A stretch of 64,000 nt of DNA from contig NZ_JARADB010000003.1 in the NCBI RefSeq assembly GCF_028765165.1, positions 1,312,042 through 1,376,041 of the forward strand. The letters are read 5' to 3'. The translations under genes and the position numbers were made by a program. This document shows positions 9,249 through 17,790 of this stretch, piece after piece (position 1 is the first letter of the stretch; each line of letters starts with the position of its first letter). The notes below the pieces were generated by a model. That model made no database searches. It had not been told where the DNA came from and saw only the letters and a list, made by a program, of their open reading frames with translations. The stretch is from Paenibacillus sp. MAHUQ-63 (GTDB taxonomy: Bacteria > Bacillota > Bacilli > Paenibacillales > NBRC-103111).

Positions 9249-9390
9249 ATGTAGAAACTCGGTTTAGGAGAAACTACGTTATTGATCGCAGGCTGGTAGG
9301 TCTATTACCCGCGGAAGATCATGATATGACCATTTACAAAACAACCATGGGAGATGCATGTCAACTTATCAAGAATCCTTTTCCCGTTGG
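9249..9390 (+). pseudogene. Decayed 5' end of an NAD-dependent epimerase/reductase gene
   Basis: The sequence after ATG 9249 can be aligned by eye with the start of the fusion gene at 12957, including its ribosome site. The second codon is a stop (ATG TAG) and small indels follow. In another frame, residues like LLPAEDHDMTIYKTT correspond to LLLGDGHDVTIATRG of the intact gene. Only about 40-45 codons of similarity remain before the Crp/Fnr gene starts. It is a dead remnant from the duplication that also made the chimeric ORF at 8751. Confidence 0.65.
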
Positions 9391-9418
9391 CTAATACTAT
9401 TTGGAGGATACAAATTCA

Positions 9419-10111
9419 ATGAACAAGCTCTGGTATTTATCACAAATAAGTATTTTTGAAGAAATGTCACGAGAAGAGATAAGAGAGATCGATCAATTAG
9501 ATACCATTAATCATTTCAATTGGATTACAAAAAACACATTGGTCCAAACCCCGGAGTCCGCGCGCGAGGGACTCTATTTTGTAAAGGAGGGCAAGCTTAG
9601 ACTCTATAAACTGAACGATAGCGGAAAACAGTTCACGCTTGGCATTCTCACAAGAGGAAATATATTTGGAGAGTTAAATTCATTCTCGTTCGGAACTAGG
9701 CGAGTTTATATTGAAACGATGGAATCGTCACTTCTTTGCACCATCACCGAGCCTCAGTTCGAACGTTTGATGCTAAATAGGCCTCAGCTCGCGCTCAAAT
9801 TTCTTAAAGCACTCAGTGACCGGTTAAAGGAGCGAGAAGATCAATTGGAACAGCTTGCGCTTCATGGTCTTAGAGAACGCGTGCTCCATCTCCTTTCCAC
9901 ACTGAGCGCCAAATTCGGCGTCATTCAAGACGGATATGCTTTGATCGATCTGCCACTTTCTCATCAAGAGATTGCCAATATGACCGGTGCTAGCCGCGAA
10001 GCGGTAAGTAACGTGATGAGCGAGCTTGCCAAGGAGGGTGTCATTAAGGCATCACGTCTATCTGTTCAACTTGACGTTACAATGCTTGAAGAAAATATCC
10101 CTCCACATTGA
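9419..10111 (+). CDS. Crp/Fnr-family transcriptional regulator
   Basis: A 230-residue Crp/Fnr-family activator. It has an N-terminal cyclic-nucleotide-like beta-roll (about residues 10-125, including an EGLYFVKEGKLRLYKL segment), a dimerisation helix, and a C-terminal winged helix with LSHQEIANMTGASREAVSNV. There is a single cysteine (in SLLCTITEP), so it lacks the cysteine set of an Fe-S FNR; the signal is unknown. ATG 9419 follows GGAGG (9403-9407), whereas the TTG at 9401 lies before it. Sites of the form TGTAA-N6-TTACA precede this gene and several redox genes nearby, so it probably controls them and possibly itself. Confidence 0.9.
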   Translation: MNKLWYLSQISIFEEMSREEIREIDQLDTINHFNWITKNTLVQTPESAREGLYFVKEGKLRLYKLNDSGKQFTLGILTRGNIFGELNSFSFGTRRVYIETMESSLLCTITEPQFERLMLNRPQLALKFLKALSDRLKEREDQLEQLALHGLRERVLHLLSTLSAKFGVIQDGYALIDLPLSHQEIANMTGASREAVSNVMSELAKEGVIKASRLSVQLDVTMLEENIPPH

Positions 10112-10118
10112 TAAGCAA

Positions 10119-10142
10119 AGACCACCGGATTTCCGGTGGTCT
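10119..10142 (+). terminator. Intrinsic terminator of the Crp/Fnr gene
   Basis: A perfect 11-bp stem (AGACCACCGGA / TCCGGTGGTCT) starting 8 bp after the stop codon. The downstream T run is weak. Confidence 0.75.
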
Positions 10143-10260
10143 ACCCAATTTTAGATTGCTGATTAACTACCGGTTAAGCTATCTGACATATTCTTAAATC
10201 CAGTCTTCTTTGCAAACAAGACGAGTTAGCGCGGCTTGGCGCCAATGGAGCGATCAACAA

Positions 10261-10286
10261 AAAAATCCCCTAGACAGGGGATTTTT
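10261..10286 (-). terminator. Intrinsic terminator of the azoreductase gene
   Basis: AAAAATCCCC and GGGGATTTTT form a perfect 10-bp stem with a 6-base loop, 14 bp beyond the azoreductase stop. It has T runs on both strands. Confidence 0.8.
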
Positions 10287-10299
10287 CGCGTCCGGTTCA

Positions 10300-10938
10300 T
10301 TACCAGGCCGCGGCAATCTTGACGGCCTGTTCCATTGCTGCCTGGACGATCTCTTTTGCGCGTTCCGGTTGAAAATCATGGCCTTCCACATACAATGCTT
10401 GTACGTCGCGAATCCCGACGATGCCGAGCACCTGGCGCAAATAAGGATGGCTGTGATCCATGACCGCTGCCGGCCCTGCGGAGTAAATTCCGCCGCTCGA
10501 CTGGATGTGCAGCGCTTTTTTGTCGTGCAGGAGACCGACCGGCCCGCGTTCCGTGTAATAGAACGTTTTGCCGACGATAACAAAGGCATCGATGAACGCC
10601 TTGAGCCGAGGGGGAATCCCCCAATTCCACATGGGGGAGACGAACACGTATTTATCGGCACGAATCACCATTTCGGTAATGTCGTTGAGGGCATTAACTT
10701 TCTGCCGTTCCACGGGACTCAACTCGGAGAAGTCAAGGCGTTCTTTTCTCAATTTCTCCCATGCCCGCACGACATCACCGTCGACCGTTTGAAACGCTTC
10801 TTGGTAGACATCAAACACCCGTACGTCGTCGTTCGGATGAGCTTCCCGATAAGCTTGAAGAAACGCCTGTCCGACCTGTAGGCCGACTGAACGGTCCGGC
10901 GACTTGGGAGTAGCGGTAATATATAATAATTGAGTCAT
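10300..10938 (-). CDS. azoR: FMN-dependent NADH:azo/quinone reductase
   Basis: A 212-residue flavodoxin-fold reductase of the AzoR/AcpD family. The N-terminal TATPKSPDRSVGL phosphate-binding loop, the FVSPMWNWGIPPRLKAFID segment and IQSSGGIY, which bind FMN, are all present. These cytoplasmic enzymes reduce quinones and azo compounds by two-electron transfer and protect against thiol-reactive electrophiles. It has a GGAGG site and its own terminator. A short coding remnant ends right at the ribosome site, so it may once have been second in an operon. No Crp/Fnr-like site was found upstream. Confidence 0.88.
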   Translation of the reverse strand: MTQLLYITATPKSPDRSVGLQVGQAFLQAYREAHPNDDVRVFDVYQEAFQTVDGDVVRAWEKLRKERLDFSELSPVERQKVNALNDITEMVIRADKYVFVSPMWNWGIPPRLKAFIDAFVIVGKTFYYTERGPVGLLHDKKALHIQSSGGIYSAGPAAVMDHSHPYLRQVLGIVGIRDVQALYVEGHDFQPERAKEIVQAAMEQAVKIAAAW

Positions 10939-10948
10939 TTGCTGCCTC

Positions 10949-11074
10949 CTAGATTATAATGGGATTTGCGGTAATCTCCGAGTGCTCCATCGTAAATGTG
11001 AGAAAGGCGTTTAACGCAACCGGCGTCAGAGGCCCAATGTTTGTCCGCAGCCGATTCTGGACCCATTGACAAAT
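10949..11074 (-). pseudogene. Coding remnant upstream of azoR (possibly carboxymuconolactone decarboxylase-like)
   Basis: One frame reads about 40 codons without a stop and gives protein-like sequence (LRTNIGPLTPVALNAFLTF and on), ending in a TAG that overlaps the azoR ribosome site. The PLTPVALNAFLTF stretch faintly recalls AhpD/carboxymuconolactone decarboxylase proteins. There is no credible start codon, so it is probably a fragment. Identification is weak. Confidence 0.3.
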
Positions 11075-11164
11075 TCACACAGTTACACAAAAATGGTAGT
11101 CCCCGGATTAGTTTGAACCCATTTCTGACATGCTTGCGAACCCTACAAATGCCGTCATATTATG

Positions 11165-11827
11165 TTATTTGACCCACTTCACAACATCATCAAACGGAAG
11201 CCGTATTCTCGGTCCCGGCTCTTTTTTACGATAACCGAAGGCAATCATAACCGAGATTGTAAAATGTCCGTCCTCCAGCAGCTCTTCCTCGTTCAACAGC
11301 TGATTGATTTTCTCAATGTTAAAGCCTTCGATCGGACATGAGTCAATGCCGATTTGCGCCGCAGCCGTCATCATGTTCGCAAGCGGTATATAAGTCTGCT
11401 TGATGGCCCAGTCAGTAAGAAAACGCTCATGATCTAGGAGCTTGAAATCATTTCTCTGGAACTCTTCAAAGATTTCAAGATGCCTTGCCAAGCGTTCCTC
11501 CGGAACGGCTTTAGATTGCTGCTCCTTCTGGTAGGCAGAGTCATATCTCATATCCAGCGGGGTCCGGGCCAGAATAATGACGAAATGACTAGCCTCCGGA
11601 AGTTTGCTGGCCGCACCATACGAAGCGTTTTTTATTTTGTTCCGAAGCTGTTCGTTCTGAACAACAACAAATCTCCAGGGCTCACTGCTGAACGAGCTGG
11701 GCGAGAGCCGGCCCACTTCCAGTATAAATTTAAAGTCGTCGTCGGAAATGGTTTTACTAGGATCGAATTGTTTGGTTGCATGCCGAAAATGATGAACTTC
11801 CAAAATTTCTTCCTTGGTCATTGTCAT
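11165..11827 (-). CDS. NAD(P)H-dependent nitroreductase (NfsB/YfkO-like)
   Basis: A 220-residue nitroreductase-family flavoenzyme. The N terminus has the HFRHATKQFDPSKTISD segment seen in YfkO/NfsB proteins, then SPSSFSSEPWRF with FMN contacts, and near the C terminus a IGIDSCPIEGFN motif typical of this subgroup. It likely reduces nitro compounds or quinones in the cytoplasm using FMN. AAGGAG precedes the ATG. A perfect 6-3-6 inverted repeat lies 17 bp upstream of the start and may be the operator of a local regulator. It stands alone on the minus strand. Confidence 0.88.
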   Translation of the reverse strand: MTMTKEEILEVHHFRHATKQFDPSKTISDDDFKFILEVGRLSPSSFSSEPWRFVVVQNEQLRNKIKNASYGAASKLPEASHFVIILARTPLDMRYDSAYQKEQQSKAVPEERLARHLEIFEEFQRNDFKLLDHERFLTDWAIKQTYIPLANMMTAAAQIGIDSCPIEGFNIEKINQLLNEEELLEDGHFTISVMIAFGYRKKEPGPRIRLPFDDVVKWVK

Positions 11828-11843
11828 GATATATTCTCCTTTT

Positions 11844-11858
11844 TTAACTAACAGTTAA
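11844..11858. promoter_or_regulatory. Inverted repeat upstream of the nitroreductase
   Basis: TTAACTAACAGTTAA: perfect 6-bp arms with a 3-bp spacer, next to the ribosome site of the nitroreductase. The size fits an operator for a small winged-helix repressor (MarR or HxlR type), but no such gene is nearby. Confidence 0.35.
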
Positions 11859-12053
11859 TGCAGAATTTCAAGCAGCTTCTATATTAGGATGCACCGATTG
11901 TCGCTAAGCTCAGACATATTACTTACTCCAGTATCACCATGTTATATGGATATGCCAGTATTACCGTACGGATAATACAAGCGATATCCAATCTAAAGCC
12001 TCGGTTATTCAGAGTTAATTGATGATTCTGCTTACAAATGAATGGTGAAAACG

Positions 12054-12704
12054 TTACAGCTTTTTAAGTTCTCGCAAAATTTCCTCAGGACTTTGACGCT
12101 GCATGAAGTTCGGATTGACATAGGAGGAGCGGATAATGGCACTCTCATCAATCATGAAAGTAGCCGGAACCGGCAAAACCCATTGTGAAGTATCGTTGTA
12201 CTCCGCAAGATCGAGTCCGATACCTTCCATGAGTCCTCTTACTCCCGGAGGTACATCGAAGAGCAGATTGTATTTTGCCGTTACCAAGCCGTTCGGATCA
12301 CTAAGGACTTGAAATTCCAATCCTTCCTTTTCCTGAAGGGATAACGAATGATCCGGCTTTTGCGGGCTAATCGCTATAAGCTGCGCGCCTATCGCCTGAA
12401 TTTCCGGCAATATCTGCTGGTAAGCCTTTAATTGCATATTACAAAAAGGACACCATCCGCCGCGATAGAAAACTAGCACAACCGGCCCTTTCGCGAGCTC
12501 TTCAAATAAAATGACATCCTGTCCTATTGCGTTTGTTAATTTAAAGTCCGGCGCCTTATCACCTGGTTGCTTCCCGGAAGCGACCCCCGATTTCTGAAGT
12601 TCCTCAATCATTTGGCCGATCTTGATCTGCGCTTCAATCGGTGAGTTGGCCTTAAACTGCTGAGTGGCCGCTTCCAACTGTTCGGTTAAATTTGGGTTGC
12701 TCAT
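12054..12704 (-). CDS. Peroxiredoxin-like protein (AhpC/TSA family)
   Basis: A 216-residue cytoplasmic thiol peroxidase relative. After a helical N-terminal extension (residues 1-45), the AhpC/TSA fold begins at GDKAPDF; the active site reads FYRGGWCPFC with Cys85 and Cys88 in a CxxC. It lies downstream of a GGAGG site (start 12704; the frame is open 16 codons further). It is transcribed divergently from a gene encoding the same domain fused to a reductase, and each direction has its own TGTAA-N6-TTACA-like site. It probably removes peroxides using thioredoxin-like reductants. Confidence 0.88.
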   Translation of the reverse strand: MSNPNLTEQLEAATQQFKANSPIEAQIKIGQMIEELQKSGVASGKQPGDKAPDFKLTNAIGQDVILFEELAKGPVVLVFYRGGWCPFCNMQLKAYQQILPEIQAIGAQLIAISPQKPDHSLSLQEKEGLEFQVLSDPNGLVTAKYNLLFDVPPGVRGLMEGIGLDLAEYNDTSQWVLPVPATFMIDESAIIRSSYVNPNFMQRQSPEEILRELKKL

Positions 12705-12739
12705 TGTTCTGAAACCTCCAATATCGAATTGATACCTTG

Positions 12740-12783
12740 ATAATAAATCCAAATGAAAGCGGAGTTCTGTGAAGTAGATTACA
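12740..12783 (-). promoter_or_regulatory. Promoter of the peroxiredoxin gene with Crp/Fnr-type site
   Basis: TGTGAAGTAGATTACA (12768-12783) matches TGTAA-N6-TTACA with one change. On the minus strand a TATTAT -10 box lies at 12745-12740, which puts the site centre near -42. The layout equals that of the copy at 9016-9058. Confidence 0.6.
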
Positions 12784-12823
12784 AATCTCCATTTTTTTGA
12801 AATTGTGTAAAACGGCAGAACAA

Positions 12824-12865
12824 TGTAATTTAGATGACAGATCCCGATTCGGTTGGCATGTTAAT
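12824..12865 (+). promoter_or_regulatory. Promoter of the reductase-peroxiredoxin fusion with Crp/Fnr-type site
   Basis: TGTAATTTAGATGACA (12824-12839) matches the palindrome with one change, and GTTAAT (12860-12865) follows at the same spacing as in the copy at 9101-9142. The inferred site centre is near -41. Confidence 0.55.
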
Positions 12866-12956
12866 CTGTAAACTAAACCGCCAACTAGTTTTGTCCTCGA
12901 TGGCAGGAGAAAATTCGCTCAATTAATAAGAAGTCAAACATGAAGGAGGAATATGG

Positions 12957-14480
12957 ATGAAGATACTCGTTTTAGGAGGGACAACGTTTTTCGGTCGCCG
13001 TTTAGTCCAATTATTACTCGGGGATGGCCACGATGTGACCATTGCAACAAGAGGCCAGACACCGGATGATTTTGGCGACGCCGTGACTCGAATAAAGTTT
13101 GACCGAAAGAATCAAGAGGCCATGATGGAAGCGTTCGGAAATTGTAATTATGATGTCGTCTACGATCAAATCTGCTTTAATCCCCAAGATGCCAAAATTG
13201 CCTTGGAAGTGTTTAGAGACCACGTTAAGCGATATGTATTAACCTCAAGTATGGCGGTTTATAGCAGTAAAGATACCGAAATCACTGAAGAAGATTTCAT
13301 GCCGGAACAATACAGCTATGATTTAGACGCTCAGAAATATGAGTATGCCGAAGGAAAACGCCAAGCTGAAGCTTATTTCTTCCGGAATGCGGTATTTCCT
13401 GTCGTTGCGGTTCGCGTAGCCATGGTCGTATCCGGAACCGACGATTATACAGGCCGTTTTGATTACTATGTGAGGCATGTTGCTGAACATAAGTCTATCG
13501 GTGTGTTGGAAGCCGAACATCCTATTACTTATGTGACAGCGTGGGATGCGGCCGAATTTCTTCATTTTATCGGAGCCAAATCCGACTTTGCCGGACCAAT
13601 CAATGCGGCGAATAGCGGTTACTTAAGCATCCAAGAACTCTGTTATGAGATAGGGGACTGCTTGAATATGCCCCCGATGTTTCATGTAGGCCGACATGAA
13701 GAACAAACTTTATCCCCCTACGCCATGTTTCCTTATACTTGGAAGATATTAAATGCCAAAGCAGCATCCTTTGGATTTGAATTCCCGCCAATTCAACAAT
13801 CGATTTCGCTAATGGTCCAGGACAGTGTTTCTCGATGGGAAAAAAGCTTAAAAGATGAACTTGATGCATTTCAGGCTCAACATCATATGTCGCCAGATGC
13901 AGCGGCTACATTTGCCAGATTGATTCAGGACCTTCGAGATCAAGGTGCAGGCAAAGGACTGAATATCGGAGATAAGGCTCCCGACTTTACCTTGGAAGAT
14001 GCTACGGGCAAACTTGTCACATTATCTGAAGAACTAGCCAAGGGCCCCGTCATTATTGTGTTTTATCGGGGTGAATGGTGTCCGTACTGCAATTTGCAAT
14101 TGAAGGCCTATGAGCGCATCATGAATGAGATTAAAGCTGCCGGTGCTCAATTGATTGCCATTAGCCCGCAAACACCAGATCATTCGCTTTCCATGAAAGA
14201 AAAACATGAACTGAGCTTCTTCGTCCTTACCGATGCGAACAACAAAACTGCGGAAAACTACAATCTTAAATACAAGCTGCCTGACTTCATGCAAGCCGTT
14301 CAGAAACGATCTGGTATTGAGCTCCATCAATATAACGGTGACCTTATGTTTGAACTTCCCGTCACAGCCACATACATTATTGATAAAAATGGAACTGTAA
14401 TAGCAGGTGCTTCAGATTTAAACCATAGAATGCGTATGGAACCGTCAGAAGCCTTAAAAAAAGTCCGTTCACTGCAATAA
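12957..14480 (+). CDS. Fusion of NAD-dependent epimerase/reductase and peroxiredoxin
   Basis: A 507-residue two-domain protein. Residues 1 to about 300 are an extended SDR/epimerase-like Rossmann domain beginning MKILVLGGTTFFGRRL (nucleotide-binding GGTTFFG). From about residue 300, after a linker that resembles the helical N terminus of the free peroxiredoxin, a full AhpC/TSA domain follows (GDKAPDFTLEDATG, then EWCPYC with Cys375 and Cys378). No stop or frameshift separates them. GGAGG precedes the ATG. The divergent neighbour encodes the same peroxiredoxin domain alone. The fusion may couple NAD(P)H oxidation to peroxide reduction, but that is inference; the substrate of the SDR half is unknown. 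Confidence 0.85.
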   Translation: MKILVLGGTTFFGRRLVQLLLGDGHDVTIATRGQTPDDFGDAVTRIKFDRKNQEAMMEAFGNCNYDVVYDQICFNPQDAKIALEVFRDHVKRYVLTSSMAVYSSKDTEITEEDFMPEQYSYDLDAQKYEYAEGKRQAEAYFFRNAVFPVVAVRVAMVVSGTDDYTGRFDYYVRHVAEHKSIGVLEAEHPITYVTAWDAAEFLHFIGAKSDFAGPINAANSGYLSIQELCYEIGDCLNMPPMFHVGRHEEQTLSPYAMFPYTWKILNAKAASFGFEFPPIQQSISLMVQDSVSRWEKSLKDELDAFQAQHHMSPDAAATFARLIQDLRDQGAGKGLNIGDKAPDFTLEDATGKLVTLSEELAKGPVIIVFYRGEWCPYCNLQLKAYERIMNEIKAAGAQLIAISPQTPDHSLSMKEKHELSFFVLTDANNKTAENYNLKYKLPDFMQAVQKRSGIELHQYNGDLMFELPVTATYIIDKNGTVIAGASDLNHRMRMEPSEALKKVRSLQ

Positions 14481-14570
14481 TGTTATGCAACTAATCGATG
14501 ATGTGAGATTCTTTAAGAGATTCAATTTCTTTAGTCATTGACTTGAACTCGAGCCCAATTACCATCGCTT

Positions 14571-15230
14571 CTATTTGGAATTACCGGTAAATACTTTACG
14601 TTCTTTCGTGATTTCTGAGCGGTTATAGAGAAAAGATTTGAGATTGTATGTGTAATTTCTATTGAGTTTGTCATCGTTTTTAAGTAAAAATTCTATAATC
14701 TCTTTGTCACTTAGACAATTTGAGCGGTAGCTACGTGGTAACTTTAATGCTGAATAAATATCAGAGATGGCAGCAATACACCCAATTTCACTCTGATTTG
14801 TCGTGCCTTGAGGATAGCCGCTGCCATCAAGTCTTTCATGGTGTGAGTAGCAAAAATGAAGGATATCCGAACCAAAGTCAAGTTCTTTTAACGTGTCATG
14901 CCCAACCTTCACATGTTCCAGAACCAAAGATCTTTCTTCAATGTTCAGACGATGTGATGATTTCAAAATGCCATCCGGCATTGATAATTTTCCTATGTCA
15001 TGTAACAAACCGGCGAGAAACATTCGTTCTGGATTACAGGAGGTACGACGAATGTGCCTAGTTAAGTTGTATGCAATAAATGCAACAACCAGTGAATGAT
15101 TCGCGGTAGCTTGATCACGGCAATTCATGGAAACGAACAGTGCCCTGCCTTTCTCCCATTCCTGATCACCTTTGTATTTATTGAATAACTGAAGAAGCAA
15201 AGATTGAGAGTCCAGCAAAACATCGTCCAT
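14571..15230 (-). CDS. HD-GYP domain protein, possible c-di-GMP phosphodiesterase
   Basis: A 219-residue protein built almost only of an HD-GYP domain. The metal-binding HDIGKLSMPDGIL motif and the later HHERLDGSGYPQG motif, which defines the GYP subgroup, are both complete, as is SDIYSALKLPRSYR, close to the usual DxYDALTxxRPYR. Such domains hydrolyse cyclic-di-GMP (or c-GAMP). There is no receiver or membrane segment, so the input is unknown. ATG 15230 has an AGGAGG site at 6 nt; the open frame above it is probably not translated. It is divergent from the LysR gene. Confidence 0.85.
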   Translation of the reverse strand: MDDVLLDSQSLLLQLFNKYKGDQEWEKGRALFVSMNCRDQATANHSLVVAFIAYNLTRHIRRTSCNPERMFLAGLLHDIGKLSMPDGILKSSHRLNIEERSLVLEHVKVGHDTLKELDFGSDILHFCYSHHERLDGSGYPQGTTNQSEIGCIAAISDIYSALKLPRSYRSNCLSDKEIIEFLLKNDDKLNRNYTYNLKSFLYNRSEITKERKVFTGNSK

Positions 15231-15335
15231 GTGGCGCCTCCTATCAAAAAAACACAAAAAATATTCTGCTACATCTATGAAGTAACCTGAAAATTTCATT
15301 AATTATTTTCGCATAGGAAATTTCTCAATGATTCG

Positions 15336-15352
15336 TTTGATCCCCAATCAAA
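15336..15352. promoter_or_regulatory. LysR-type inverted repeat between HD-GYP and LysR genes
   Basis: TTTGAT-N5-ATCAAA, perfect arms, containing the T-N11-A signature of LysR-type boxes. It lies in the 186-bp divergent region, 65 bp before the LysR start, so it is a likely autoregulatory site and may also affect the HD-GYP gene. Confidence 0.5.
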
Positions 15353-15416
15353 TATTACAATACATCAAACCGTAGATAAAATGACTATAACTTATTAGGA
15401 GCATACCAACTTTGAT

Positions 15417-16322
15417 ATGAATAGAGGGCTAATGCAATTAATTGTTAAGATTTCTGATACGAGAAACTTCACAAAAGCAGGAAAAGAACTCTATATGACG
15501 CAGCCTGCAGTCAGCCGTGCAGTGGCAGCACTTGAAGCTGAATTGGGGGTAAAGCTTATTGCCCGCAATCGTCGTCATTATGGCGTTCATTTCACTGATA
15601 TCGGGGAACGTATTTTGGGATTTTTCAAAGAGATATTGCCTTACTTTGAGAGAATTGATCAAGAAATTGCTCGTGAAAAAGGACTTGATACTGGCATTGT
15701 AAGGATCGGTGTTTTTCCCTTAGCCTCTTCCTACTTCATTCCCAAAATCATAAGAAGTATTGTAGAGAAGTATCCGAAAATAGAATTTACACTTCATGAG
15801 GGAACCATTACTGAAATAAAGGAAATGCTTGAATCCGGAGACGTTGATGTTGGACTTATCGTACCTTCTGTCCATCACGATGAACTCATAACATTCCCTT
15901 TATACCGGGAAGAAATATACACAGTATTTAAGGAAAATCATCCTCTTTCCGCGAAGTCTGTTATTCAGGCGCGCGATCTCATGGATCAACCCTTGATTAT
16001 TTGTAAATCCGGTTGCAAGCCTCCCGTGATGGATTGGTTTGAGCAATCCGGAATACAACCCAACATAAAATATGTACTCAATAATTACATGACAACAATG
16101 AATATGGTCCAAGAAGGATTAGGTATTGGTATCATGTCTGAACTGTCTACAATGAATCTTCCTTCTAACGTAATTTTTCGTAGGTTGGATCCGAAGTGGC
16201 ATCGTGAAATTCATCTTGCCGTATCCTCATTAGAGGAATCTTCGATTGCTGTCCAATTGTTTATTAGAATGGCGCTTCAACTATTCGAAAGTCGCACAGG
16301 CCTCGATGTGAATCTACAATGA
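15417..16322 (+). CDS. LysR-family transcriptional regulator
   Basis: A 301-residue LysR-type regulator of normal length. The N-terminal helix-turn-helix (FTKAGKELYMTQPAVSRAVA, about residues 18-40) is clear and is followed by a linker helix and a two-lobed effector-binding domain that begins near residue 88 (GIVRIGVFPLASSYFIP). It resembles the CysL/CidR-like branch. An inverted repeat with a T-N11-A core lies upstream. Divergent to the HD-GYP gene; the effector and target genes are unknown. The ribosome site AGGAG is about 14 nt from the ATG, further than usual. Confidence 0.88.
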   Translation: MNRGLMQLIVKISDTRNFTKAGKELYMTQPAVSRAVAALEAELGVKLIARNRRHYGVHFTDIGERILGFFKEILPYFERIDQEIAREKGLDTGIVRIGVFPLASSYFIPKIIRSIVEKYPKIEFTLHEGTITEIKEMLESGDVDVGLIVPSVHHDELITFPLYREEIYTVFKENHPLSAKSVIQARDLMDQPLIICKSGCKPPVMDWFEQSGIQPNIKYVLNNYMTTMNMVQEGLGIGIMSELSTMNLPSNVIFRRLDPKWHREIHLAVSSLEESSIAVQLFIRMALQLFESRTGLDVNLQ

Positions 16323-16406
16323 CTTTAATATCAGGATGTGGAACCCAGTATCTTCTTTCTTCTAATTACAGTGAATTGCCCTTCTCCGTCAGCGAAAAAT
16401 TTGGAA

Positions 16407-16456
16407 ATCAAAAAAAACACCGGCCTATTAGTATTAGGACGAGTGTTTTTTTTGAT
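16407..16456. terminator. Bidirectional terminator after the LysR gene
   Basis: Perfect 14-bp arms (ATCAAAAAAAACAC and its complement) enclose a 22-base loop. A and T tracts on both strands allow it to work in either direction. It lies 85 bp beyond the LysR stop codon. Confidence 0.65.
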
Positions 16457-16846
16457 TTTATGATTTGATATAGTCAACCTGCTTACATATTGATCCTTAG
16501 TGGTGTAGGAAATATGGTGATAATGCTTTCCCGTTAATGATTTGGCTGAAAGGCATGTATCATACGATATCCGGTCCATGTGCCACAATACGAGATCAAC
16601 ATTCCCCGCTAATTGTACCACAAACCACTAAGCAGGCTTGTGGATAAGACTTGGTTGTCAAAGGTGCAATGTCCGAAAGTACCACGAACAAATATGTAAA
16701 GGAAAACCCGCTCCTAGGTTAATCATAAAGAGCGAGTCACTAGTGTTTTAATACTTACTGGTCAATCTTAGTTCGTCAAATTTAAATCGGTGCTGTAACA
16801 GCACATCCAGTCTTTAAGGATTTTAATTTGTTTCTTTTGGACTTAG
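16457..16846. other. Intergenic stretch, no gene seen
   Basis: Between the LysR terminator and the stop of the DMT transporter. A 96-codon minus-strand frame (16331-16621) runs across the terminator and resembles no family, so I do not count it. A weak hairpin (CCGCTCCTAGG near 16710 with GAGCGAG) was noticed but is imperfect. Confidence 0.4.
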
Positions 16847-17755
16847 CTATTGAGAGGCGTGAGCGGTTATTTGTAATACCTGTTTCCGCTTTATTGCAAT
16901 TAATAACATACCGGCAATCGTCATGAGTCCCCCGAGCATCTGCGACATCTCCAAAGCATGTCCCAAGGTAACCGAAATAATTGCTGTAAAGACAGGAATC
17001 AGATTCATCGTTATGCCGGCCTTGGTCGCACCTAGTATCTTAACTCCTTGATTCCAAAAGATAAACGAACCGACTGACGGGAACACTCCCATGTATATAA
17101 CCCCTACGATCCCCAATGAAGTGATTTTGTCGGAGTGAATCGGCTGGAAAAGTAAAAAAGGAATCATCAAAATAGCACCGACCAGCGCAATCATCGCTAC
17201 CAATGTTACAGGTGGAATACCTCTTGCTTTTTTTAAAAGCAATGAATAAGCAGTCCAACATAAAACGGCCAATAGCATGATCGCATCGCCCTCGTTAAAC
17301 TGAGTATGAAACAACTGCAATAGGTTGCCTTTGGTCAACACAATCAGAACACCAATAAACGAGGTGATTAATCCAAAGAACTGAAAAACACTTACTTTGT
17401 CTCTTAGGAAAATCAACGAAAAGAGCATAATCAAGCCAGGAGTAAGGGTAGTAAATAGAGCGCTGTTCGTCGCAGATGTGAACCGCAATGAAGCATACGA
17501 TAGATAGGTGTAGAGTACGATGGATAAGGCAGCCAGCAAAATGATTAACACCCAGTTATTCCTCCATAATTGACCCCATGAAGGCTTCTCAATAAATTGA
17601 GCAATAGGAATAAGAAGTATTAGTCCGACGACCCACCTTAGAAAGACTGTCCATTCAGAAGGTAATTCACCTACAATCAATTTTCCAAAAATGATATTAC
17701 CGGCCCAAAATAGATTAGCCCCGATCAAAAATGCCCATGCCTTAAACTTCACCAT
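16847..17755 (-). CDS. DMT-superfamily transporter (EamA family)
   Basis: A 302-residue inner-membrane protein with about ten helices arranged as two EamA repeats, the normal architecture for this drug/metabolite family. The first repeat shows ANLFWAGNIIFGKLIV and the second AGITMNLIPVFTAIISV, both typical of EamA exporters. It probably exports a metabolite or amino acid; the substrate is not readable. ATG 17755 follows AAGGTG; the GTG three codons before it is less likely. The next gene upstream ends 35 bp away, so they may be co-transcribed. Confidence 0.85.
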   Translation of the reverse strand: MVKFKAWAFLIGANLFWAGNIIFGKLIVGELPSEWTVFLRWVVGLILLIPIAQFIEKPSWGQLWRNNWVLIILLAALSIVLYTYLSYASLRFTSATNSALFTTLTPGLIMLFSLIFLRDKVSVFQFFGLITSFIGVLIVLTKGNLLQLFHTQFNEGDAIMLLAVLCWTAYSLLLKKARGIPPVTLVAMIALVGAILMIPFLLFQPIHSDKITSLGIVGVIYMGVFPSVGSFIFWNQGVKILGATKAGITMNLIPVFTAIISVTLGHALEMSQMLGGLMTIAGMLLIAIKRKQVLQITAHASQ

Positions 17756-17790
17756 ATTTTTCACCTTTTATCTTTAAAATTTTATTCTCA

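Noticed and set aside
9419..10111. Idea that the Crp/Fnr protein is an oxygen-sensing FNR
   Set aside because: Only one cysteine in the protein, so no Fe-S cluster of the FNR type can be bound.
10210..10881. 223-codon plus-strand frame opposite the azoreductase
   Set aside because: Antisense shadow, crosses the azoR terminator.
16331..16621. 96-codon minus-strand frame
   Set aside because: Runs over the hairpin terminator of the LysR gene; no motif.
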